Assembly (NCBI GenBank): GCA_009779015.1
Contig: WRFC01000012.1
Coordinates: forward strand, 1 to 13,835
Source: Coriobacteriia bacterium
Lineage (GTDB): Bacteria > Actinomycetota > Coriobacteriia > Coriobacteriales > UBA8131
Reading direction: 5' to 3'
DNA: 13,835 bases
A program made the translations under genes and the position numbers. This document shows, one piece after another, positions 1 to 6,281 of this stretch; within the stretch, counting starts at the first letter, position 1; each line of letters starts with the position of its first letter. The notes below the pieces were generated by a model. The model saw nothing but the letters and a program-made list of their open reading frames with translations. It made no database searches and was not told the origin of the DNA.

Positions 1-75
1 CCGAGTGGTTAAAGGGGACGGGCTGTAAACCCGTTGGCTACGCCTACTATGGTTCGAATCCATACGCCCCCACCA
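1..75 (+). tRNA. tRNA-Tyr (GTA), 5'-truncated by window edge
   Basis: The anticodon arm is ACGGG-CTGTAAA-CCCGT with anticodon GTA at 25-27. A long variable arm follows, as expected of class II tRNA-Tyr. The T arm is TATGG-TTCGAAT-CCATA, the 3' acceptor strand is 65-71, the discriminator base is A72, and CCA at 73-75 is encoded. The 5' acceptor strand and the first bases of the D arm lie before the window. It is the first of three tRNAs upstream of tuf, a linkage known from other bacteria. Confidence 0.95.
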
Positions 76-230
76 TCTCGCAGGATGATTTCGCCCCTGG
101 CGGCGTTGCCGACGCCCTCCGACTGCGGTCACGTATTAAAATACGCTCCCTTGTCGTCGGGCATCTGCGCCTTGCCAGGAACGAAATCCCCTCTGCGAGA
201 ACACCCGCAGGAAAGTTTAGAAGCTCACAA

Positions 231-306
<76 letters not shown>

Positions 307-312
307 TTCAGC

Positions 313-389
313 GGCGGTGTAGCTCAGCTGGTCAGAGCACACGGTTCATACCCGTGGCGTCATTGGTTCAAATCCAATCACCGCTACCA
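313..389 (+). tRNA. tRNA-Met (CAT), elongator type
   Basis: The acceptor pairs GGCGGTG (313-319) with CACCGCT (379-385), with a G-U first pair. The anticodon arm is CACGG-TTCATAC-CCGTG with CAT at 347-349. The T arm is ATTGG-TTCAAAT-CCAAT, and encoded CCA is at 387-389. The first acceptor pair is formed (G-U) rather than the mismatch of bacterial initiators, and the anticodon stem lacks the three G-C pairs of an initiator. Elongator Met is therefore preferred. A CAT tRNA modified to read AUA (Ile2) cannot be fully excluded from sequence alone. Confidence 0.88.
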
Positions 390-545
390 ATAAGCATTTA
401 CGCGAAAGCGTTTTTTCTTGATCAACATGTTCTGCATGCAAGCCCCGACAACTCGGGACGACTTAGTAATAAGAGTTAAAAGCTCTCGCCGGGCAAGGCA
501 AGGCCCGATGATGGCAAACAACGATTCCTTAGGAGGAAGAAAGAA

Positions 546-1730
<1,185 letters not shown>

Positions 1731-1744
1731 CTGACTTGATTTTG

Positions 1745-1778
1745 GGCAGCCCGGCAGATCCGTGCCGGGCTGTCTTTT
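1745..1778 (+). terminator. Intrinsic terminator of tuf
   Basis: A perfect 10-bp stem pairs CAGCCCGGCA (1747-1756) with TGCCGGGCTG (1763-1772). The loop is 6 nt (GATCCG) and TCTTTT follows. G-U and G-C pairs extend the base. It starts 14 nt after the tuf stop and separates tuf from the rpmG promoter. Confidence 0.92.
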
Positions 1779-1780
1779 CG

Positions 1781-1809
1781 TTGACGCTGATCATGTCGCA
1801 TGGTATGGT
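1781..1809 (+). promoter_or_regulatory. Promoter for rpmG-trpT-secE-nusG
   Basis: A -35 box TTGACG (1781-1786, five of six consensus) lies 17 nt before the -10 box TATGGT (1804-1809). TGG directly upstream of the -10 gives an extended -10 (TGnTATGGT). Transcription would start near 1816, about 40 nt before rpmG. It sits directly behind the tuf terminator, as expected for a new transcription unit. This is a sequence call only. Confidence 0.72.
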
Positions 1810-1856
1810 AAATTGTTGCGTAAAACGTGCGTTAGATAAGTTAGGACAAGGATGTA

Positions 1857-2006
1857 ATGCGAACGCTGGTGACTTTGGCCTGCACAGAATGCAAGCGCCG
1901 AAACTATACGACTAAGAAAAACAAACAAACTACCCCTGACCGGGTAGAGTTGAAGAAGTACTGCAAGTGGTGTGGCACGCACACCGTGCATCGCGAGACA
2001 CGCTGA
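1857..2006 (+). CDS. rpmG: 50S ribosomal protein L33
   Basis: This 49-codon gene encodes a basic protein beginning MRTLVTLACTECKRRNY. L33 is a small protein of the large subunit near the E site. Two CxxC pairs (C9/C12 and C36/C39) form the zinc ribbon of the zinc-binding L33 type, and length and sequence fit the family. A weak ribosome site (AAGGA, 1848-1852) precedes the ATG at 1857. The ATG at 1852 runs straight into TAA and is not used. The position between tuf and tRNA-Trp/secE/nusG is the classical rpmG position in many bacteria. Paralogous zinc-free L33 copies are common elsewhere in such genomes but cannot be judged here. Confidence 0.95.
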   Translation: MRTLVTLACTECKRRNYTTKKNKQTTPDRVELKKYCKWCGTHTVHRETR

Positions 2007-2020
2007 CCAAGGTATGATGC

Positions 2021-2096
2021 AGGCCAGTAGCTCTAATGGTAGAGCGACGGTCTCCAAAACCGTATGTTGGGGGTTCGAGTCCCTCCTGGCCTGCCA
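2021..2096 (+). tRNA. tRNA-Trp (CCA)
   Basis: The acceptor pairs AGGCCAG (2021-2027) with CTGGCCT (2086-2092). The anticodon arm is ACGGT-CTCCAAA-ACCGT with CCA at 2054-2056. The T loop is TTCGAGT, the discriminator is G2093, and CCA is encoded at 2094-2096. It lies between rpmG and secE, a widespread linkage, and is presumably excised from the operon transcript. Confidence 0.97.
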
Positions 2097-2189
2097 AAGC
2101 ACAGTTGATTGAAAAAGATTGATAGTCCAGGCCAAGTGGGAGCAAAGCCCGCAGAGGCGCTTTATTACCGCATCGATGATGAGGAAAGC

Positions 2190-2633
2190 ATGGCGAACAT
2201 AAAGGGCGGGGCAGCCGCCGTAGAACAAAAGAATAGCCCAAGCAGGCCGTCGGCCAAGCAGAGCAAGGCCAGTGGCCCAAAACAGGCCAAGGGCGGCAAG
2301 CCGGGCACCAAGAAAGAGAACATCTTTCAGCGCTTTGTCAATTACCTGAAGAACGTGCGGCTCGAGATCAAGCGCACAACCTGGCCGACGCGAAACGACG
2401 TGCTGCGGATGAGCCTGATCGTGATGGGCGCACTCCTCTTCTTTTTCATTATGATCATGGTCATCGACCAGATCATGACTTATCTGATCGACGCCTATGC
2501 TGGGTTGGCGTCGCATGTCCAAGCATCAACATCATCATTCAACCCGGCTATTCTCCCCACGCCTGATGCCACTAGTACGGCAAGCGCCCACAGTCTGGCT
2601 TCGATAGCCGACCAAGCGGGTAAGAGCCTATGA
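2190..2633 (+). CDS. secE: Preprotein translocase subunit SecE
   Basis: SecE is the small inner-membrane subunit that clamps SecY in the Sec channel. The 147-aa product has a Lys/Ser/Gly-rich cytoplasmic N-terminus (1-42) and the conserved amphipathic helix with the motif KRTTWPTRND (61-70). One transmembrane helix follows (about 73-101). A polar Ser/Ala/Thr tail of about 44 residues (104-147) goes beyond where single-TM SecE proteins usually end. ATG 2190 is chosen because GAGGAAA (2181-2187) precedes it; an open frame extends up to a TTG at 2109 but gains no conserved sequence. The stop overlaps the nusG start by 4 nt (ATGA), implying translational coupling. Confidence 0.93.
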   Translation: MANIKGGAAAVEQKNSPSRPSAKQSKASGPKQAKGGKPGTKKENIFQRFVNYLKNVRLEIKRTTWPTRNDVLRMSLIVMGALLFFFIMIMVIDQIMTYLIDAYAGLASHVQASTSSFNPAILPTPDATSTASAHSLASIADQAGKSL

Positions 2634-3160
2634 GCAAAAAGTGGTACGTTTTACATACGTATTCGGGGTATGAGAAGAAGGTCAAGACGGACCTTGAGCA
2701 CCGGGTCGAGTCGTTGAACCTCGATGACCGGGTCTTTGACATCCAGATCCCGGTCGAGACTGTGACCGACCTCAAAGAGGGCGGTCGCACTGTGACCAGC
2801 GAGAAAAAGGTCTTTCCGGGCTACGTCTTGGTGCGTATGGAGCTCGACGACCAAAGCTGGAGCGTTGTCCGTAACACCCCGGGTGTCACGGGTTTTGTCG
2901 GGGTCGGCGGCAAGCCGTCGCCGCTCTCGCGCGAAGAATACAACCGGATCATGAAGAACACGCAAGAAGAGAGCCGCCCCAAGACCTCGACCAACCTCGA
3001 GGTCGGGCAGAGCGTGAAGGTCACATCCGGCCCGCTGGCCGATTTTGATGGGACGATCTCTGAGGTCATGCCCGACACCGGGCGCATCAAGGTCCTGGTC
3101 TCGATCTTCGGGCGTGAGACCTCGGTCGACCTCAGCTTTGACCAGGTTGCCAAGCTTTAA
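2630..3160 (+). CDS. nusG: Transcription termination/antitermination factor NusG
   Basis: The 176-aa protein matches NusG in length and layout. The N-terminal NGN domain (about 1-115) includes WYVLHTYSGYEKKV (5-18) and the RNA polymerase contact strand VFPGYVLVRM (61-70). The C-terminal KOW domain (about 125-176) has VGQSVKVTSGPLADFDG (125-141). NusG binds elongating RNA polymerase and couples it to Rho or the ribosome. The ATG overlaps the secE stop (ATGA) and the Shine-Dalgarno sequence is poor, so expression probably depends on secE translation. It is followed by 139 nt of structured spacer before rplK. Confidence 0.97.
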   Translation: MSKKWYVLHTYSGYEKKVKTDLEHRVESLNLDDRVFDIQIPVETVTDLKEGGRTVTSEKKVFPGYVLVRMELDDQSWSVVRNTPGVTGFVGVGGKPSPLSREEYNRIMKNTQEESRPKTSTNLEVGQSVKVTSGPLADFDGTISEVMPDTGRIKVLVSIFGRETSVDLSFDQVAKL

Positions 3161-3232
3161 GCAGGCTATCCAGCGGCAGCGATGCTCCCTGTTAGAAGGG
3201 GAGGGCTTCTCATCGGCTGCTTGGAAGATAGG

Positions 3233-3261
3233 GTGCCCGCACTCTGATCGAGTGCCGGGGG
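3233..3261 (+). promoter_or_regulatory. Hairpin in the nusG-rplK spacer
   Basis: GCACTC (3239-3244) pairs perfectly with GAGTGC (3250-3255) around the 5-nt loop TGATC. Outer CCC (3236-3238) can pair with GGG (3257-3259) past a bulged C. No U-run follows, so this is not an intrinsic terminator. It lies about 25 nt before the rplK ribosome site and could be a processing or ribosomal-protein-binding structure. The function is unknown. Confidence 0.4.
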
Positions 3262-3299
3262 CCAAGAGAAAAACTGAACAGTAATTAGGAGATCAAAGA

Positions 3300-3869
3300 A
3301 TGGCTCCCAAAAAGAAGATCGAAGGCTATATAAAGCTTCAGATACCGGCCGGGGCAGCCAGCCCGGCCCCACCGGTTGGGCCGGCGCTCGGTGCCAAGAG
3401 TGTCAATATCATGCAGTTCGTCCAAGCCTTCAACGCTGCCACGGCAGACAAGGGCAATACGGTCATCCCCGTGGTCATCACAGTCTATGAGGATAAAAGC
3501 TTTGACTTTATCTGCAAGACGCCGCCGGCCGCTGTCCTGATCAAACAGGCCCTGGGCTTGAGCTCCGGCTCGGCCGAGCCGCATACCCAGAAAGTCGGCA
3601 CCCTCTCTGAGGCCAAGCTACGCGAGATCGCCGAGATCAAGCTGCCTGACCTCAATGCCAACGATATCGAGGGCGCCATGAAGGTCGTCCAAGGCACCGC
3701 CCGCTCGATGGGCGTGCGCATCGAAGGCGTGCCCGATACCGGCGTTTATACGCGCAAGCGCAAGGTCGCTGTCCTGACCGGGGCCGGTGGCGAGAGCGGC
3801 GAGGGCGAGGGCGCAGCGTCTGCCGATGGCCAGGCCGAGGGCGTAGAGGCTGAATCTGCCGAGTCTTGA
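3300..3869 (+). CDS. rplK: 50S ribosomal protein L11, with acidic C-terminal extension
   Basis: L11 forms the GTPase-associated stalk base with 23S rRNA. The N-terminal domain contains KLQIPAGAASPAPPVGPALG (12-31). The C-terminal RNA-binding domain runs to about residue 145, where L11 normally ends (usual length about 140-145 aa). Here the frame continues to 189 aa. It passes a basic patch TRKRK (151-155) into a Gly/Ala/Glu/Ser-rich acidic tail, without any break in codon use. The ATG follows AGGAG (3287-3291). The gene heads the usual rplK-rplA pair but is separated from rplA by a 149-nt structured spacer. Identification is certain; the tail is unexplained. Confidence 0.97.
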   Translation: MAPKKKIEGYIKLQIPAGAASPAPPVGPALGAKSVNIMQFVQAFNAATADKGNTVIPVVITVYEDKSFDFICKTPPAAVLIKQALGLSSGSAEPHTQKVGTLSEAKLREIAEIKLPDLNANDIEGAMKVVQGTARSMGVRIEGVPDTGVYTRKRKVAVLTGAGGESGEGEGAASADGQAEGVEAESAES

Positions 3870-3966
3870 TCTGCACAAAAGCGATAACACCCCCGCCCTG
3901 AAGTGCCGTCAATGGCCCTCAGGGGCAGGGGCGAGAGCAAAAGAACGTCAAAGTAGTCAGCAGTAT

Positions 3967-4005
3967 TGTGGAAGGGTCGGCATGACCCGCAAACCAAGTA
4001 CCACA
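3967..4005 (+). promoter_or_regulatory. Candidate L1-responsive hairpin before rplA
   Basis: The outer helix pairs TGTGG (3967-3971) with CCACA (4001-4005). The inner helix pairs GGGTC (3974-3978) with GACCC (3984-3988), with loop GGCAT. A strongly asymmetric internal loop (2 nt versus 12 nt) separates them. The structure abuts the rplA ribosome site (AGAGGAGG, 4005-4012). L1 is known to repress its own mRNA by binding a two-helix element with an asymmetric internal loop that mimics 23S rRNA. Assigning that role here is inference; the exact L1 consensus was not verified. Confidence 0.4.
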
Positions 4006-4018
4006 GAGGAGGTCTATC

Positions 4019-4735
4019 ATGCCAAAGCAATCCAAGAAATACCGTGCGGCCAAAGGCCGGGTCGATGCCGGCCGGTCCTATTCGCCGCTGGCGGCAGTGC
4101 GACTGATCAAAGAGATCGCCAATGCCGGGTTTGACGAGACTATCGAGTGCCACATGCGTTTGGGTATCGATACGCGTCAAGCCGACCAGCAAGTGCGCGG
4201 CTCGATCTCGCTGCCCAACGGCATCGGCAAGAGCGTGCGCGTAGCCGTCTTTGCCGAAGGCGAGAAGGCGCGCGAGGCCGAAGAGGCCGGGGCCGAGGTC
4301 GTCGGCTCAGATGACCTGATCCAGCGTATCCAAGAAGGCTTTTTAGATTTTGATGCCACGGTGGCCACGCCGGACCAGATGTCCAAGGTCGGGCGTTTGG
4401 GCAAGATCCTCGGAACCCGCGGGCTGATGCCCAACCCCAAGCTGGGGACAGTGACCAACGATGTGGCCAAGATCGTCGGCGAGCTGATGGCCGGGCGCGT
4501 CGAGTACCGGGCCGACCGCTACGGCATCTGCCATGTGCCAATCGGCAAGGTCTCGTTTGAGGTCGAGAGCCTGATCGGCAACTATGGTGCACTGCTCGAC
4601 GAGATCATCCGGGTCAAGCCGGCCTCTGCCAAAGGCCGCTACATCAAGTCGATCACCCTGGCCTCGACCATGGGGCCGGGCGTGCCGCTAGACACCCAGC
4701 GCACACGCAATCTGCTGGACGAGGACGCCGAGTGA
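4019..4735 (+). CDS. rplA: 50S ribosomal protein L1
   Basis: L1 binds 23S rRNA at the mobile L1 stalk near the E site and commonly acts as a translational repressor of its own operon. The 238-aa product has the usual length and carries the family signature KVGRLGKILGTRGLMPNPK near residues 122-140. It opens with the typical KKYRAAKGRVD segment. ATG 4019 follows a strong AGAGGAGG (4005-4012). It is preceded by 149 nt after rplK containing two hairpins: one around CCCTGA/TCAGGG near 3896-3925 and the candidate L1 site at 3967-4005. It is followed by the rplJL promoter and leader. Identification is secure. Confidence 0.98.
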   Translation: MPKQSKKYRAAKGRVDAGRSYSPLAAVRLIKEIANAGFDETIECHMRLGIDTRQADQQVRGSISLPNGIGKSVRVAVFAEGEKAREAEEAGAEVVGSDDLIQRIQEGFLDFDATVATPDQMSKVGRLGKILGTRGLMPNPKLGTVTNDVAKIVGELMAGRVEYRADRYGICHVPIGKVSFEVESLIGNYGALLDEIIRVKPASAKGRYIKSITLASTMGPGVPLDTQRTRNLLDEDAE

Positions 4736-4757
4736 CCCGCCGGGTGGCCAAATAGGT

Positions 4758-4763
4758 TATAAT
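4758..4763 (+). promoter_or_regulatory. -10 box of the rplJL promoter
   Basis: A perfect TATAAT lies 23 nt after the rplA stop. No good -35 is found at 16-18 nt; TGACCC at 4733-4738 is the nearest resemblance at 19 nt. A start near 4770 would produce the whole L10 leader, which favours this box over the isolated TTGACA at 4784-4789. Read-through from rplA may add to expression. Confidence 0.6.
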
Positions 4764-4784
4764 ACCTCTGTTTTACCTGTGTTT

Positions 4785-4978
4785 TGACAATCTATCTTTC
4801 TCGCTACCGTAGACAGCCGGTGTCCTGATTAAAAGGACGTAAGTGGTAAGGCCTTCAGAGCAAGGCCGCTATCCCGCCCGCCGAGGTGGTCGCCAGACTC
4901 TGAAAAGCCCTCAGGCCAAACCTGAAGCCCGTCAGAAAAAACGACCCTCACGTGCGTAGCGAGGGTCGTTTGTTTTTT
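4785..4978 (+). ncRNA. L10 leader RNA (ribosomal protein autoregulation)
   Basis: The cis-regulatory leader of rplJL binds L10(L12)4 and controls expression of the stalk proteins. It lies exactly between rplA and rplJ. Its conserved-looking core segments are CTACCGTAGACAGCCGGTG (about 4804-4822) and CCCGCCGAGGTGG (about 4877-4889), which I recall as the kink-turn region of L10 leaders. Local stems are GTCCT/AGGAC (about 4822-4838) and TTCAGAG (4854-4860) with CTCTGAA (4898-4904). A second hairpin (CTCAGG/CCTGA, about 4910-4926) and a strong terminator complete it. The mechanism is inferred from family knowledge: bound L10 would favour termination. Boundaries are approximate. Confidence 0.82.
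4939..4978 (+). terminator. Attenuator terminator in the rplJ leader
   Basis: A perfect 10-bp stem pairs AACGACCCTC (4940-4949) with GAGGGTCGTT (4961-4970), extended by one A-T pair. The loop is 11 nt, and TG then six Ts (4973-4978) follow. It ends 41 nt before the rplJ start, inside the leader, so it must be conditional. This is the expected layout of an L10-controlled attenuator. Confidence 0.88.
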
Positions 4979-5019
4979 CACAGACGACCATTGAGCCGTT
5001 TGTGAAAGGAGGTGTATTT

Positions 5020-5544
5020 ATGCCAAGTGCTGCCAAGTATGAAGCCGTTGAGAAGATCAAGGCCGACCTGAAGGCCGCCGATGCCGTCTGGGTAGCCGAT
5101 TATCGTGGCCTCTCGGTCAAGGATACCGAGCTTTTGCGCGAAGAGATCCGGGGCGTCCAAGCCAGTCTGAAGGTCTATAAGAACTCGCTCACCGAGTTGG
5201 CGCTGAAAGAGATGGAGATGCCCAGTTTGGGCGGGATCCTCGAAGGGCCATCGGCCTTTATCTTTGTCACGGGCGACCCGGTGGCCTCAGCCAAGGCCTT
5301 AAAAGACTTTGCTAAGAAAAACCCGCTTCTCGAAGTCAAGGGCGGCCTGCTCACAGGAGACGTGATCAGTGCCGACCAACTGAAGGCCATTGCCGACCTG
5401 CCGTCCCGCGAAGAGCTGATCGCCAAGCTTTTGGGCACCATCAAGAACCCGCTTTCGAGTTTGGTCCAGGTACTGAATGGGCCGATGTCGGCCTTTACGC
5501 GCGCGCTCGCCCAAGTCCGCGACCAACGCGAGCAAGCCGCCTAA
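5020..5544 (+). CDS. rplJ: 50S ribosomal protein L10
   Basis: L10 anchors the L7/L12 dimers to the ribosome stalk. The 174-aa protein has the N-terminal rRNA-binding domain, with VWVADYRGLSVKDTELLRE (24-42), KVYKNSLTELAL and the FVTGDPVASAKALKDFAK segment. A C-terminal helix (about 140-174) carries the L7/L12 docking sites. ATG 5020 follows AAGGAGG (5006-5012). An in-frame GTG at 5002 would contain this ribosome site and is rejected. The upstream attenuator leader implies feedback by the L10-L12 complex. rplL follows after 123 nt. Confidence 0.97.
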   Translation: MPSAAKYEAVEKIKADLKAADAVWVADYRGLSVKDTELLREEIRGVQASLKVYKNSLTELALKEMEMPSLGGILEGPSAFIFVTGDPVASAKALKDFAKKNPLLEVKGGLLTGDVISADQLKAIADLPSREELIAKLLGTIKNPLSSLVQVLNGPMSAFTRALAQVRDQREQAA

Positions 5545-5667
5545 ACGACCGCTTTCAGGCAGGCCAGAAAAGAACGGGCCGGCCACCGGCTAGCGTATAT
5601 AGGCCAGCCGCAGACAGACGGGTGCTGAACAGTGCCTGAGAAAAAAAAGAAAAGAGAGGAGCCAAAA

Positions 5668-6048
5668 ATGGCTGTATCAAAAGATGAGATCATCGAAGCG
5701 TTAAAAGAGATGCCCGCCCTTGAGCTTTCTGAGCTCGTCAAAGAACTAGAAGAGGTCTTTGGGGTCTCGGCCGCCGCGCCGATGGCCTTTGCCGCTGCCC
5801 CGGCAGCCGGCGGTGCCGCCGAAGAGGTTGAAGAGAAGACCAGCTTTGATGTCGTCCTAGACGGCTATGGCGATAACAAGATCGCCGTCATCAAGGTCGT
5901 CCGCGAGCTTACCGGCCTCGGCCTGAAAGAGGCCAAAGACGCTGTTGAGGCTGCGCCTAAGGCCATCATCGAGGGTGTTGACAAGGCCAAGGCCGACGAG
6001 GCTGCCGAGAAGATCAAAGAAGCCGGCGGTGCGGCTTCGCTGAAGTAA
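5668..6048 (+). CDS. rplL: 50S ribosomal protein L7/L12
   Basis: The multicopy stalk protein that recruits translation factors. The 126-aa product has the expected three parts. These are an N-terminal dimerisation domain (1-33), an Ala/Gly hinge (about 36-53, APMAFAAAPAAGGAA), and the conserved factor-binding C-terminal domain with KTSFDVVL, KIAVIKVVRELTGLGLKEAK and EAGGAASLK at the end. ATG 5668 follows AGAGAGGAG (5653-5661). A GTG at 5632 would add a Lys/Glu stretch that is really the ribosome-site region. Unusually, rpoB does not come next. Confidence 0.98.
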   Translation: MAVSKDEIIEALKEMPALELSELVKELEEVFGVSAAAPMAFAAAPAAGGAAEEVEEKTSFDVVLDGYGDNKIAVIKVVRELTGLGLKEAKDAVEAAPKAIIEGVDKAKADEAAEKIKEAGGAASLK

Positions 6049-6064
6049 CCCGGCGCATCATCTG

Positions 6065-6119
6065 GGTGCCTCGCCGAGGCGCCCGCTCGGACAGCCCGTT
6101 CGGACGGCCCGCTCGGGCG
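6065..6119 (+). repeat. Hairpin plus three tandem 13-bp semi-palindromic repeats
   Basis: Just after rplL, GGTGCCT (6065-6071) pairs with AGGCGCC (6077-6083) around a 5-nt loop. Three contiguous 13-mers follow: GCCCGCTCGGACA (6081-6093), GCCCGTTCGGACG (6094-6106) and GCCCGCTCGGGCG (6107-6119). Each is itself nearly self-complementary (GCCCG/CGGGC type). They could stabilise the 3' end of the rplJL mRNA or bind protein. The function is unknown. Confidence 0.6.
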
Positions 6120-6140
6120 GCCGGGATATAGATCTGTAAG

Positions 6141-6172
6141 GACCCCGTTTTGCGCGTATGCAAAGCGGGGTC
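6141..6172 (+). terminator. Terminator-like hairpin after rplL
   Basis: A 13-bp stem pairs GACCCCGTTTTGC (6141-6153) with GCAAAGCGGGGTC (6160-6172), with one G-U pair and the 6-nt loop GCGTAT. No U-run follows directly (AACCATTAATAAAA). Termination may therefore be inefficient or need a factor, or the hairpin may act as an RNA 3'-end stabiliser. It marks the border between the ribosomal block and the LuxR gene. Confidence 0.6.
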
Positions 6173-6201
6173 AACCATTAATAAAAACACATAAAACCTA
6201 C

Positions 6202-6219
6202 AATCAAATATCTTTGATT
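6202..6219. promoter_or_regulatory. Inverted repeat upstream of the luxR-type gene
   Basis: AATCAAA (6202-6208) and TTTGATT (6213-6219) are a perfect 7-bp inverted repeat around TATC. It sits in an AT-rich spacer 63 nt before the start codon. TACAAT (6199-6204) overlapping its left arm could be a -10 box, but no matching -35 is visible. The size suits an operator, perhaps for autoregulation. The role is inferred. Confidence 0.4.
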
Positions 6220-6281
6220 TCAGTGTAGACTTTTGCCAAGGTGGTTTTCTGTTCACTTGAATCTCCCAGGGGGGCTGTTCG

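Noticed and set aside
400..416. Small GC hairpin plus six Ts after tRNA-Met as an intrinsic terminator
   Set aside because: The stem is only 4 bp (ACGC/GCGT with a GAAA loop). It is too weak to call, though the T-run is noted.
2109..2189. Upstream TTG start for secE
   Set aside because: The added 27 residues are not conserved-looking. ATG 2190 has a ribosome site, and the TTG is only 12 nt after the tRNA-Trp 3' end.
4784..4789. TTGACA as the -35 box of another rplJ promoter
   Set aside because: No acceptable -10 lies 15-18 nt downstream (CCGTAG region), and transcription from it would cut off the L10-binding part of the leader.
5632..5667. Upstream GTG start for rplL
   Set aside because: The extension encodes a Lys/Glu run that is the purine-rich ribosome-site region of the ATG at 5668, where L7/L12 proteins begin.
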